A stretch of 64,000 nt of DNA, taken from contig OX638130.1 of assembly GCA_951804985.1 (NCBI GenBank), forward strand, positions 98,577,700 through 98,641,699, in the 5' to 3' direction. A model generated the notes under the pieces. It was not told the DNA's origin. It did not search any database and saw nothing but the letters and a program-made list of their open reading frames with translations. Below, one piece after another: positions 48,901 through 60,103 of this stretch. The translations under genes were made by a program, and so were the position numbers. Position 1 is the first letter of the stretch, and every line of letters begins with the position of its first letter. The stretch is from Dryomyza anilis. Lineage: Eukaryota; Arthropoda; Insecta; Diptera; Dryomyzidae.

Positions 48901-51900
48901 TGTACACTTAAAATTTTGTGTACACTAAAAATTTAGTGTACACTAAACATTTTGTATTTTTAGTTGAAATTGAATTTTAGGTGAAAATATTGAATTTACT
49001 GAAAATTTAGACAAATCAGTTTATGCATTAGAAAATATAGAATTTTAATTTTAATGATAAATTAAAATTTTTTAAATTTTATTTTCAATTTGAATAATTA
49101 ACTACTTAATTTATTTAATTTAATTAGCACATAGTTTTGATTTTTATAAAACAAAAATGTATCACTTCTCACCTGTGTTGCTGATGAAGTTTCGATATAT
49201 TTTGCTCCGATAGTTGTGGCCAAGTCCCAGGCGTCGGCAAAAGAGATGGGTTTTTCACCTGTTGTCTGTTGTTGAAACCGAAAAGAAAACAAAAAATACA
49301 TAAATATTTAAACATTTGCCAAATGAAATCAAATGAAATGAAACGAAATTAAATAAAAATTGAAATGAATTTCGTCAAATCAAAATCGCACACATGCTGC
49401 TGTCAGACAGAAGCACAGCCATTTTTTTGCGCTTCGTCATATTTCTTCTTTTGCTTCTTCTACTCATCATCCTCCTCCTCTATCTCGTTTTCCCATCCAC
49501 TTACCTGCAATTTATGCAGCACACTCTCGTCCGTTCGCAGATCCGCCTGCGTGCCAACCAATATCAGCGCTGCACGTGTCTGCGCAAACTTTGGCGCCCA
49601 TTTTGTTTTGATCGCATGGAATGTTTCCGGTTTCGCCACCGAGAAGCACAGCAAAAACACATCGCTGTCCGGGTAGCAGAGCTCGCGCAAAGGATCCAAC
49701 GTATCCTGGCCGGCCGTATCACAGAGGGTCAAATGCACCGGATTCTCGTTCACCATGACATCGGCTGAAAAAAAGAAAAAATAAGAAAAAAGAAATATAT
49801 ACAAAATTTAATATTGAAAATTGGTTTTTCGTGTACGTTGTGGTATTTTTTATTTTATATTTCTTGGTATTTTATATTATCGACTGACAATTTTGTGCCT
49901 CTGCCAATTTGTCCGAAATCATGCGAATTTGCCACGCAGTCTGGAGATATTTAATTATATGCTCATCAGGACAGCAGTAGCATGAACAAAAATAAATATT
50001 TTATTTTTTTTTCCTATTTATTTTATATTTATTACTCGACTATTTTTTTGTTTGTTTTCGTATTTTGTCTTATCCAATTTATCCAAATACATTTGACTAA
50101 AATTTAATAAATTCAACAAAACTTCCTATTGTGTTAAATAATTTTTTTTTAGTAAAATATGAAAATTTTAATTTTTATTGAAAATTTAATTTTTATTGAA
50201 AAATTGAAATTTTAGTGAAAAATTGAAATTTAAGTGATAAATTGAATTTAAAGTGAAAACATGAAATTTTTAAGAAAACAATTAACTCTTAGTAAAAAAT
50301 GTAATTTTTAGTGAAAAATTTAATTTTTAGTGACAAATCGAATTTTTAGTGAAAAATAGAATTTTGGGTGATAAATAGATTTTTGAGTGTAAAATTAAAT
50401 TTTTAATGAAAATTTTAATTTTAGTGCATAAATCTATGTTTAGTGAAAATTTGGTTTTGTAATGAAAAATTGAATATTTTTGTGTAAATTTAATTTTTAG
50501 CGAAAATTTAATTATTATTGAAAAATTAAATTTTTAGTGAAAAATTGAATTTTTAGTCCATAATTTAATTTTTAGGAAAAAATTGAATCTATTGTAAAAA
50601 ATTAAATTTTTAGTGAAAAATTAGATTTTTAATGATAAATTGGATTTTTAATGAAAAATCTGATTTTTAATGAAAAATTGGATTTTTAATGAAAAATCTG
50701 ATTTTTAATGAAAAATTGGATTTTTAATGAAAAATTTAATTTTTAGTGAAAACTGAAATTAGGAAAAACATTTAATTTTTATTGAAAAATTTAATTTTTA
50801 GTGAAAATTGAAATTAGGAAAAACATTTAATTTTTATTGTAAAATTTAATTTTTAGTGAAGAATTTAATTTTTCTTGATAAATTTTAATTTTCTTAAAAA
50901 AAATGATTTTTTTAAAGTAAAAAATAGTATTTTTAGTGAAAAAAGAAAATTTTAGTGATAAATTGAATTTTTAGTGAAAATTTGAGCTTTTAGTGAACAA
51001 TTTAACTTCTAGTGAAAAATTTAAATTTTAGTGAAAAATTTAAATTTTAGTGAAAAATTTAAATTTTAGTTAAAGTGAAAATTTTAATTTTTTGTGAAAA
51101 AGTGAATGTTTGGTGAAAATTTTAATTTATAGTCAAAATTTTAATTTTTATTAAAAATGTATATTTTTAGTGTAAAATTCAATTTTTATTGAATTTTTTT
51201 TCTATAAAATTTTTTATTAAAAATCAAATTATAATTTAATTGTCCTTATGACAAACTTTATTATAAATTAACCATATTTTATTTTATATTTAAATGTCTT
51301 TAATAGTTTTCCTTACAACACAGACAACCAGTGCATAAACTGCAAAATTGCCTTCGTTGACATAAAACACAAAATTAGATCCCTTTCATGCTACTCTTGT
51401 TTCTTTCCTTTTGTGTTGTGTGCTTTCGATGATGTCCTTTTTTGCGTCTATCAGCATAATGTAAATAACCTACAAAAGCTTTAAACTTTGCGCTTTTTGG
51501 AACAACAACTATGCACTGCAATTCCTTTGAGTATAAAATGCGCATAATATAAAATGTATTCTTAGAGGTCTTTAACAATTGCAGAAAGTGTTCAGTTCTT
51601 TTATTGTTATAGGTGACATTTTGTGCAATTCTTTTTTGTATTTTGTTCTATTTTTTTTTTTTCTATTCTTTTTTTTCTATTATTGTCTTTATTTGTTATC
51701 TATTCAATTTTATTTATATTTAGTGTATGCTTCAATTGATTTCACTTTTCATTCAATTCACTTCACTTTCTATTCATTACATTTGAGGTCTTTCTATACA
51801 ATTTTTATACTATTCATGCAATATTCACACACACACATACACAGACATTCAATTGCTTCGTTCAATCTATGCAATTAAAATCCTTTTCTCTGCTTGAGCA

Positions 51901-54900
51901 TCATTCTTTCTTTCATACAGTCACTCGTTTTTTTTTTTTTGTTCGTTCGGTTCATTCGTTGGTCTCCATCTTGTTGTTTGCAAAATGCTCGTAATTTTCT
52001 AGCTGTTTTTCGCATCGCTCTATTCAGCTCTAAATGTATTTTTTTTGTGTTTTCAAATTCGACTCTTCGAATGTCCTCGCCTTCTTCTCTATTCACTGCC
52101 TGCATTCTCACACTATTCGGCACTCGAAACCATTCATTCATTCATTTAGTCAGTTAGTCAATCGTCAGTCGTCGCTAGTCAACTGTAATTGTATTGAATT
52201 TAGCAAGTGGTATTCAACCGCATTCAATTACAAACGACCGCATTATTGAATGAAGCGCTTCGTTTTGGCAAGTGGTACAATGCAGCCTCTTAAAGGCAAT
52301 GGCACTTCCACAACAACAGGAAAAATACGGTGGATGATTTGATTAAAATTTGGAGCAATTAAGTTCCCGTCACTATATATATTAAAGACTATACTTGGAC
52401 TCGTGATAGAATTCCCGAAATTAAATTTCGATACGCCCTTTTTACAGACCCCCACATTCATTTGAAAATTCAGCAAATTAAAAACACATTAAAATAAATA
52501 CTACATTAATGTATTTGTTTTGGCATGTAGAAAAAGCCTATATACATATACTGCATTTATTGTATTTAATAAATGTATATAAAGAAGTGGCCGCGGTGGC
52601 TCAGTGGTAAGTGCGTTGGACTGCGAGCCGAAAGGTCCCCGGTTGAAGCCTGGACTGGGGCTAACAACATCTTTTCATAGAAACATTTTTCTATACCGCG
52701 CTACCTCTCGGCAGTAAATGGCAAACCTCCGAGAGTAAAAACATTGCCTATGAAAGGCTCTCACCCGCCGTTCGGATTCGGCAATAAACTGTAGGTCCCA
52801 CCACTTTGAGTACAAATATAACACGCACAGCTCAAAATGGTGAGAGAGCTCGGCCTAAGTTCTTATAGGTTTAGGCCGAGTATTATTATTATTATATAAA
52901 GAAACCTGATTTGGTGTGGCAACCAGCAAAATTGCCTTACCGAATTATTGGGTAAACAAGTTTTATTCTACTTGATTTTGAGAAGTTATTGAGATTATTA
53001 AAAACCAAAAATAACACGCAAAATTGTTGCTGTATTCTTCGCAAAAAGAACACGTGTTCGTGTATCTTTTGTTGTTTTCACCGATTCCTATGCTATGTTT
53101 TGCGAGGTCGCCAACTGTTTGTTAGTGTGCTTGTCTGTCAGTTAAAAGGAACTAAGCCATCATTTTCTAGATATTAAGACATTATGTTCGTAGATATCAA
53201 AAAGGAAATAAGTACAATTTGTCTTGATGTGCAGAAGTACTTTTCTTTGTTATCCAAAAACGACATACATGATATACATTGCATGTATATGTGTATTTTC
53301 ACGAATCAGCACAGCCATAAAAGTCGTCGTCCGTGTATGTATAAATACTCAAGTTATCGTATGCTTTGTTTTGCAAGGTCGTCAACTGTTTGTTAGTGTG
53401 CTTGTCTGTCAGTTAAAAGTAACTAAGCCAAACTTTTCTAGATATTAAGATATTATGTTCTTAGGTATCAAAAATGAATTAGGTACAATTTGTCTTGATG
53501 TGCAGAAGTATTTTTTTTTTTGTTATCCAAAAACGACATACATGATATACATTGTATGTATGTGTATATTTTCGTCGTCAGTGTATGTATAAATACTAAA
53601 GTTATAAATATAAAAAAAGTAGAGAACAGCAACAACATTTTTGATACCTATGAAATTAATCTCTGCATATGAAGAATAATTCCACATAGTTATTTTGTTG
53701 ATATCTAAGTAATTAATATTTGCATATCAAGAATAATTCAACTTAGTTACTTCTTTAACACTTAGTTACTTCTTAAATACATTTCTGCATAATAAGAATA
53801 AATACACTTTTTTTTTTACTTTTTTTGACAAGTGGATCTGTTTCTTAAAATTAAGACAGTTTCCGGTTAGCTCCATATACTTGTTGATGCCTTCTGTATT
53901 TTAGAAGTTTTTTTCTCCGTGCATGTTGCAACATTCAATTGAAATTTTAGTTTAATAAAGTTTTTTGGTAGTAAAAGTACACTATATGCATTAGTTTTGA
54001 CTGCATACTGTATTTATTTAAAATTCAAGAAAAATTACGTATTCTCCTAAAACTAATACTTGTGAAATTGAATTGAAAGCTTAACTTGTTATGTCCGGAT
54101 GCAAAAAAAAAACAAAATAAATATAGAAAACAATAAAAAATTACTACAGTTTCTGGGAAATTTAAAAACTAGATTCTAATACATTGTGTAGTAAAATCAA
54201 GTAAAATAATTACACATGCACTTAAAAAAAAATCATAATTTAGAGATTTGTTGCGAAAAGGTTTACGTCTAAAATTGCCCACATTTGATCACCCTTGAGC
54301 ACCCATTGGATATAATAAAACACAAAAATTAGACAATTATAAAAAAAAACTGATTGCACTCTGTTTTTTTCTAGCACGTATCGTTTTAATGAATTGCAAT
54401 CAATATTACAGACGCTTTTCAGTCACATTTGAGAATAAAAAAGTGCTGAACTTCAATGAAGTAATTATCCCAAAATTTTTAAACACAATTTTTATTATAA
54501 TTGTCAAGACAAATTTTAATATAGTATAGAATGGTAATAAACCAATTTCATTTAAAGATATACGGATTTAAACTTTAAAATTTACATTTATTTCTAGAAT
54601 ATTTGTTCATCATTGTTTTAGTATTTTACGCTTAATGGAATCGAAGAAAATAATTTATCTAGATTCTAGAACAATTATATTATTTTAATATTGTTTTTTT
54701 TTTCTGTTATATTTTCAATTTTCTCCATAGTCCGCCGCCTAAAGCTTTCCAATAATTGCCTTATAGCATGTACTTTTTTTTCTACGACTGAACAATAAAA
54801 TTGCGTTTGTATTGAATTAAACTCAGCGTAAATATGTGTGTATTATTTTTTTTTTTTATTGTGCTTTCATTTCCGTCATTCCAACATTTTAGTCTAATTG

Positions 54901-57900
54901 GGCTGCTAAGTCAAGGATAATGATTTTTTTCGATTTACAGCCAATTAAAGCCAACAGAGGGCGATAAAATTTAACACTTCATTAACTGCTTAATATTTGT
55001 GTAATAAATAAAATTGTGCAATTTACTTTAAAATAAATAAAACATTTTAAAATTAACTAAAGTTGAATATTAAAAAGTTTCGTTTTTGTAAATAATAAGA
55101 AATGTCTGAAACCTTTAACAGTTTAAGATATTTAATGTAGTTTTAAAACCTTTTAGAAGTTAAAAAATCGTTTGCATATTTAAACCTTTAGTGCTTTAGA
55201 AAACCTTTATTAAATCACAAAGCCTTTATTTAGTTTTTCTAATTTTGAAAAGTTTTTAAAGAGTACAAAGCATTCTTTGTGCAGCGAGACCTACTTTTCG
55301 ACTGCAATTTTCGATATTTTTGTTTGCATTAATTTGACGATATTTTCAAGTGAATTTCCCTTGATTCACGTTGCAATATTTTCTAAGGCAACCAAACGGT
55401 AGTGAACTGAACTAAACCGTACAAAGCGATCATACTACCAACCTTACAACCGACATCCACAGAGAATTGTTCTAAATCAACACAAAAACTTGCAATAAAT
55501 AAAATTTCAACGCTTTTCACCGCATATCCTTGCAAATCCTTACACACACACATAGACGTACAGACGGGCACATACAATCTTCGACTAACACACATTGATA
55601 CTATATATAGTATATATTTATATATATCGTTTGGTATATATGTAGTTGGCAACCACAAGCAGCTCACATCCTCACATCATAATTCAATCAGCAGCAGCTT
55701 CGACTACAGCTTCTTTTTGCACAGTTCAATTTTTGATGCTGAGTTTTAGCGCCGCAAGTCAAAAAGTGAAAAATGAATTTTCTTTTGCTGCATGCAAATT
55801 TTAGCTTTCCTTGAATATAACCCTCTGTGTTTGCAACCGTCTCTTCCCCAGTTCAAAACACTGAAAATAATTTGAATTCTATTCAATTTTCACAAATGTA
55901 TTTTTCAATTTGTTTAAAATTCTCTATGATTCTTTAAATTTTAGTTGCGATAACATTGTTATGTTTGAAATTCCATTATTATATTTCCTGCAATCATATT
56001 TGGTTTACTCTAGTCATATTATGTTTGATTCAATCAATCATAATAATCACATTATGTTTGCAATCACATTATGTTTGCTGTAAAAATATTATAATTAGTT
56101 TGACATTAAGATATTGTGTTTACTATAATCATAGTGTGTGTCCTTCAATCATATTGTTTTTACGCAAACATATTTCGTTTTTGCAATCATATATGATTAC
56201 TGTAAACTTATCATGATTTATACGGTTTATATTATGTTTAATAATTGATTTTTATAAATTAGAACTATTTAATTTTGTTATAATAAAAAATCCTCTATAT
56301 AGATTTTTTTTTCGACTGCTCATCAGCAAAAGAATAGCAGTGCAATTGCTATTAATAGTCGCTCTTTCGATATGTTTCGTTATTTTCAATCATATTGTAT
56401 TACTTCAATCACATTATATTTGTTCTAATCATTTTATATTTGCTTCAATCATATTATTGATATATTCAGATTTTATTGTATTTGTTGCAATAATATTGTG
56501 TTTACTCCAAACATATTATATTTTCAGTTAATTATATTATGTTTATTAACTGATTTTATGGAATTGAAACTTTTTTAAATTTTGTAAAATATTTTTTCAA
56601 TATAATTTTTTTTTTCGAATGCATATCTGCAAAAGGATATCAGCGCAAAGGACTTAGCAATTAATAGGCGCTCTTTCGCTTCAAAACCCATTCGAGCAGC
56701 GCAAGTGAACGAACCACTTGTGCTCTTTATGTCTGTTGGTATGTGTGTGTGTGCTTTTGTGTGTGTGTATATATTTGTTTGTGTGTGTGTGGAAAATGAA
56801 AATTAATGCATTTTTGAGCAGCATGGCGGCGGAAATTGTTAAAAGTCGAAAAATGGTTTTTGGTTTTGAAGACAGCACAAACAGAGACTTGAATTTTGTA
56901 TAAATCAAAAAAAAAAAAACAAAAAACCCAAAAACATCAAAGCCAAAATAAAGTGAAAGCAATAAATTGTTGTATTAACAGGCATATATTCTAAGAACGT
57001 GTTGAGATTAATATTTAAATATTATTAGATTGCATACAGAAATATTATGCGTTATTATTTTCAAATTAAAAACAATATTTAATAAAATGTTTCCCATTTT
57101 ATTTTTCTAATATATTTTATTTCTTTTTGTTCCAGAAACAATATTCGTCGTATAATTCACTTTCAGTTCTTTGTCTATAAAAATCATTTATAACAATAAA
57201 TTATAGTTGTGAGGTAAGAATTAAAATTTATTTTTATATTGTTCTATCTTTTAAAGCATTTTCCAATAGTTCTAAAAACACCATAAGCGCAAGTTTAATT
57301 TACATTAATTTGAAATTAGTAACTGTCACAGATTTGTAGAATAATTTTCCCTGCTACCTATAACTATCGATGTATTTAAAAAACGTAGGCTCTAAGGACA
57401 CAAATAACATTTTATGTATTTTCGTACTGTTTCTTTTGAATTTCATTTTTAATTTAACATCATTTTTCAATCACTCACCATTGTAAATGTCCGATGCGGT
57501 TGGTACGTGTTCGGGTATAAATCGATTTTCCAGATAGGATAGAATTAGATTTGTCTTGCCGACAGCGCCGTCACCAACTACGACGCATTTAATGGTTGGT
57601 TTCTTTGTGGCATCAAAGTTGTCCAAGTCTGGTTGCTCAACTGAAGAAGGAAAAGAAATTTAAATCAAATGAAACAAATAAATAAATATGAATTAAAATC
57701 AATAAAACAAAGTATAATAACAAAAATAAAAAATAAAATATAAAAACAAAAAAAAATAATGCAAAAATTAAAAACAAAATTAAAAGATTAAAAATAATCA
57801 AATAATGAAAAAAGAAAAAAAATAATAAAAACAATAAAAATAATTTAAAGACTATAAAGAATAAATAGAAGAAAAAATTAAAAAGAATAAAAATAATAAA

Positions 57901-59323
57901 AAAAATATTTATTCTTTATATGTAAAGAATAAAAATGTAAAGAAAAAAAATAATGAAAAAATATAAAGAATGATTAAAAATAATAAATAAATAAAAAATA
58001 TAAAATGAATAAAAAGATTAAAAAGAATTTAATAAAAAATTAAAAAAAAAACAATAAAAATAACAATAAGAATAAAATAATAAACAGAATAAAATAAATA
58101 AAATGAATAAAAAGAATAAAAAGAATAAAAAGAATAAAAAGAATAAAAAGAATAAGAAGAATAAAAAGAATAAAAAGAATAAAAAGAATAAAAAGAATAA
58201 AAAGAATAAAAAGAATAAAAAGAATAAAAAGAATAAAAAGAATAAAAAGAATAAAAGAATAAAAAGAATAAAAAGAATAAAAAGAATAAAAAGAATAAAA
58301 AGAATAAAAAGAATAAAAATAATAAAAATAATAAAAAGAATAAAAAGAATAAAAAGAATAAAAATAATAAAAATAATAAAAATAATAAAAAGAATAAAAA
58401 GAATAAAGAGAATAAAAAGAATAAAAAGAATAAAAAGAATAAAAAGAATAAAAAGAATAAAAAGAATAAAAAGAATAAAAAAATTAAAAAGAATAAAAAT
58501 AATAAAAATAATAAAAATAATAAAAAGAATAAAAAGAATAAAAAGAATAAAAAGAATAAAAAGAATAAAAAGAATAAAAAGAATAAAACGAATAAAACGG
58601 ATAAAAATAAGAAATGGAATAAAATGAATAAAAATAATAAAATTAAGAAAAATAATAAAAAAATAAAAAGAATATAAAGAAAAAAAGACGAAAAAATAAA
58701 AAAAAACAAAAGAATGAAAAGATTGAAAAGAAAAAATATAAGAAGAATAAAATGAATAAGGAATAAATGTAATAAAATAATAAAACTAATAAAAAATAAA
58801 TAAAAATACTAAAAACAACAAAGCAAATAGTTTTAAACAAAAATAAAATGAAGGTAAAGATTAAAGCACATTAGCTTGAGTGTGCACTACAGGATAATGC
58901 AAGGAATTGCAAATTAATTGCAGACAAACAATGCGTCGCTCGTAACTTAGCCAATTGTTTGCAATTAAAGTTGGGCGAACAACTTAAGATTGCCAACAGG
59001 CAAAAGAAGAAAAAGGAGTATAAAAACGATAAAAAAAAGAACAAAAACAAAAGAAAAATCAATATTAAATAAAACAGAAACAAAAGACAAAACAAGCAAC
59101 GCAGAAAACCAAAAGTTTTCATTAAGGATTTGTGTGTTTTTTTTGTTGTTGTTGCTATAGTAAATCCTATATTGTCATACGTACCGTTCGCTGATTTTTT
59201 GCTGGACTTTTTCTTTGACTTTGACTTCGACGAGGACGACGATTTGTTTTTACGCAGCAGCAACTTTGCACCTTTATTACTGCTGCTGTCACGAGAACTG
59301 GAACTGGTGTCACTGGTTGACTG
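45803..59323 (-). CDS. Rho-family GTPase, RhoU/RhoV (Wrch/Chp) type; five coding exons, 5' end missing
   Basis: This is a small GTPase that by family switches between GTP- and GDP-bound states to control actin, adhesion and vesicle traffic at membranes. Five exons with GT..AG borders join in frame to 252 residues. Residues 1-46 are a Ser/Lys-rich extension. The G domain follows: P-loop GDGAVGKT (69-76), switch I around PTASDIY (93-99), DTAGQ (116-120), GTQAD (171-175, with TQxD as in RhoU instead of TKxD) and IETSSA (211-216). The stretch between the last two fits the Rho insert. Residues 233-252 read [20 protein letters not shown], close to the WWKKY-C-C-F-V end of human RhoU and without a CAAX box. 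Oddities: Ser96 stands where Rho proteins have Phe, and Ile98 where they have Asn. There is no Met in exon one, so the start lies upstream (59324 or beyond). The symbol is given by family resemblance. Confidence 0.9.
46052..46087. mobile_element. Lone end of the foldback-element family
   Basis: TATAACACCGTACAACACT followed by ATTTTGCACATATAAA parallels the inverted right end of the element at 18521-19521 (TATATAACACCGTGCTACA ... ATTTTGCACACTTATAAA). Only this end is visible. Confidence 0.5.
46690..47880. repeat. Degenerate array, TTTACTATTTAATTTAAATAA
   Basis: TTTAAATAATTTACTATTTAA-like units of about 20-21 bp recur across 1.2 kb with strong divergence. TTTAAA and ATTTAAAT cores are self-complementary. 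It lies in an intron. Confidence 0.85.
48680..48960. repeat. 18-bp palindromic array, AGTGTACACTAAAAATTT
   Basis: About fifteen units. AGTGTACACT is a perfect 10-bp palindrome and the linker AAAAATTT is nearly so. The six-codon period gives the minus-strand 'FLVYTK' frame (48891-48694), an artefact. The linker and CACTAAAAATT part resemble the 19-bp family, so this may be a derivative. Confidence 0.9.
49173..49265 (-). CDS. RhoU-type gene, exon with G5 region
   Basis: 93 nt, 31 codons, phase 0 at both ends, donor ACACAG|GTGAGA. It encodes the end of the Rho insert and [12 protein letters not shown]. The G5 motif has Ser-Ser where most Rho proteins have Ser-Ala. Confidence 0.92.
49266..49504 (-). 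other. RhoU-type gene intron, 239 bp
   Basis: A short GT..AG intron in phase 0. The alternative acceptor at ACAACAG (49259) would break the frame, so 49266 (CAACAACAG) is chosen. Nothing else in it. Confidence 0.8.
49505..49764 (-). CDS. RhoU-type gene, exon with switch II and TQxD motif
   Basis: The acceptor TTTTTTTCAG ends at 49765 and the donor TTGCAG|GTAAGT starts at 49504. 260 nt complete an Ala codon and encode 86 residues from [20 protein letters not shown] to LHKLQ, ending in phase 0. LCDTAGQD and DVFLLCFSV are very close to vertebrate RhoU/RhoV as I know them. Confidence 0.96.
50140..51240. repeat. 19-bp family, decayed array A7 (plus orientation)
   Basis: AATTTTTAGTGAAAAATT-type units with many substitutions and length changes. 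A sub-block with TTTTTAATGAAAAATTGGA units sits at 50620-50740. AACTGAAATTAGGAAAAACA-like markers occur at about 50752 and 50808, a small duplication. It lies in the 7.7-kb intron. Confidence 0.9.
51241..52587. other. Intronic unique DNA
   Basis: Mixed T-rich and unique sequence with a (CA)n patch at 51826-51842. Frames on both strands at 51875-52157 overlap each other and have no domain. No gene is called. Confidence 0.45.
52588..52898 (+). mobile_element. tRNA-derived SINE, copy 3
   Basis: Starts GGCCGCGGTGGCTCAGTGGT (A box), then GGTCCCCGGTTGAAGCC (near-intact B box at 52639-52648), the shared body and a (TATTAT)n end at 52880-52898. It is the closest match to copy 1 and the one with the clearest Pol III promoter layout in the plus orientation. 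Inserted in the intron antisense to the gene. Confidence 0.88.
53089..53605. repeat. Tandem duplication, period 271 bp
   Basis: TATGCTATGTTTTGCGAGGT at 53089 and TATGCTTTGTTTTGCAAGGT at 53360 start two copies that stay aligned through CAACTGTTTGTTAGTGTGCT, ACAATTTGTCTTGATGTGCA and AACGACATACATGATATACA. The second copy has small deletions near its end. The frames in each copy are similar but carry stops and do not suggest a gene. Confidence 0.85.
53606..55939. other. Intronic unique DNA
   Basis: AT-rich to 55300, then slightly GC-richer to 55860 with a (TA)n-like run near 55605-55640. No supported exon, RNA or element. Confidence 0.45.
55940..56700. repeat. Degenerate 20-bp array with a higher-order 303-bp duplication
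   Basis: CAATCATATTATGTTTGCT-like units recur in two sections (55950-56240 and 56380-56545). Each is followed by a matching unique block: TTTTTTTTCGACTGCTCATC at about 56305 and TTTTTTTTCGAATGCATATC at about 56608, both then containing AGCAAT/CTATTAATAG-CGCTCTTTCG-like text. So a unit of about 303 bp, array plus block, was duplicated. Confidence 0.75.
56701..57478. other. Intronic DNA with a TG microsatellite
   Basis: A (TG)n-like stretch lies at about 56740-56795. The rest is AT-rich and unique. The frames across the TG tract are artefacts. Confidence 0.5.
57479..57640 (-). CDS. RhoU-type gene, exon with P-loop and switch I
   Basis: The acceptor TCCTTCTTCAG ends at 57641; the donor AATG|GTGAGT starts at 57478. 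162 nt complete a Val codon, encode 53 residues and end in phase 1. It contains [14 protein letters not shown] and the effector stretch [10 protein letters not shown]. Splice borders and frame agree on both sides, so this exon is secure. Confidence 0.95.
57641..59184 (-). other. RhoU-type gene intron, 1,544 bp, A-rich
   Basis: A GT..AG intron in phase 1. Its plus strand is A-rich, with a 9-bp array at 58103-58590. Long Lys/Asn and Phe/Leu frames (58103-58627 plus, 58709-58029 minus) come from that array and are not genes. Confidence 0.85.
58103..58590. repeat. 9-bp array, (AATAAAAAG)n
   Basis: Roughly 50 units, with AATAAAAAT variants in small runs (58312-58330, 58360-58390, 58495-58520). 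The period of nine keeps all three frames open on the plus strand, which explains the 174- and 226-codon frames. It lies in an intron of the RhoU-type gene. Confidence 0.95.
59185..59323 (-). CDS. RhoU-type gene, first coding exon seen (Ser/Lys-rich extension)
   Basis: The acceptor TTTTGTCTTGCAG ends at 59324 and the donor AACG|GTACGT starts at 59184. 139 nt encode 46 residues plus one base (phase 1). The sequence is Ser-rich then Lys/Ser-rich ([15 protein letters not shown]). This is unlike the Pro-rich SH3-binding N-terminus of vertebrate RhoU. Acceptor choice could shift by one codon (CAGCAG). The frame starts in phase 0, so an upstream exon must supply the ATG. Confidence 0.8.
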
Positions 59324-60103
59324 CTGCAAGACAAAATTGATAAAACAAAAAAAAAATAATTATCAGAATGTGGCATACAGTGAAAAATGTTATTAAAAGA
59401 AAGTAAAATATTTTTTAATTATTATTTAAATTAAGGTATTCAAAATTTAAAAAATAAATAAATAAAAATAAAAAATAAAATAAAAACATTAAAATTTGTC
59501 TATTAATTCAACTTAAAAATAAAACATATTCTTTTGAGCAAAATTTACAAACTACTTTAGAAATAAAAAAAATAAAAAAGTATTAAAATATCAAAATAAA
59601 ATATATTTCCCAAATTTATTACTATCAGTTATATTATTTTAATCAAAATTATTTCAACTTATCCAATAAATCATAAAACTTTGCCAATTTATTGCAGCTG
59701 CAACAAATATGTCCAACTGCAATAACATAATATGTTGCCAAATGTTTTTCTTTAAAACTGTCAATAAATTGCATGACACAATCCGGTCGCAGTTCAAATC
59801 AAATTCCGACTGTGCTGTGCGTACTCAAATCCGTATCGAATGAGGCAAATAGTAACGCATTTATTTATAAATTTTCTAGTTATAGATTTTAATTCTTTTC
59901 TTCTATATTGAATTTTGTAGGCTGCGTCAATCACTGTCAATTGCAACATTGCATAAATATGACAAGCAACTGTGCAATAAATATAGATTATTGAATATTT
60001 TGCAGTTGATGCCAACCTGTGGATTTGTGTGGGAAAAAGATGAGTGATATAGCAAGAAATTCAATAAAATTGGATATTATTAGAATTAGTTTCTAGGCTA
60101 TAT
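59324..60103. other. Upstream AT-rich DNA, probable intron of the RhoU-type gene
   Basis: Because the exon at 59323 begins with an acceptor in phase 0, this must be intron. It is A-rich to about 59650, then unique. No donor with an ATG-led frame was found here. Confidence 0.5.

Larger units (their letters stand above)
45908..49172 (-). other. RhoU-type gene intron, 3,265 bp
   Basis: A GT..AG intron in phase 0. It contains a lone foldback-element end (46052-46087), a degenerate AT array (46690-47880), a GC-richer island with CA/TG and CT tracts (47980-48530) and an 18-bp palindromic array (48680-48960). A GGGTCAAAATGACCC palindrome lies at 46150-46164. No additional exon was found. Confidence 0.85.
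49765..57478 (-). other. RhoU-type gene intron, 7,714 bp
   Basis: A GT..AG intron in phase 1 that holds most of the gene's length. It contains a decayed 19-bp array (50140-51240), a SINE (52588-52898), a 271-bp tandem duplication (53089-53605) and a degenerate 20-bp array (55940-56700). Unique parts at 51300-52490, 53606-55300 and 55300-55900 show no supported exon. Confidence 0.85.

Noticed and set aside
52588..52660. tRNA gene
   Set aside because: A-box and B-box-like text is present, but the sequence does not fold to a cloverleaf by eye and is joined to a shared body and tail in three copies, so it is a SINE head.
58029..58709. Long frames of 226 (minus) and 174 (plus) codons
   Set aside because: They are translations of the (AATAAAAAG)n intronic array; a 9-bp period keeps the frame open. 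No protein-like composition.
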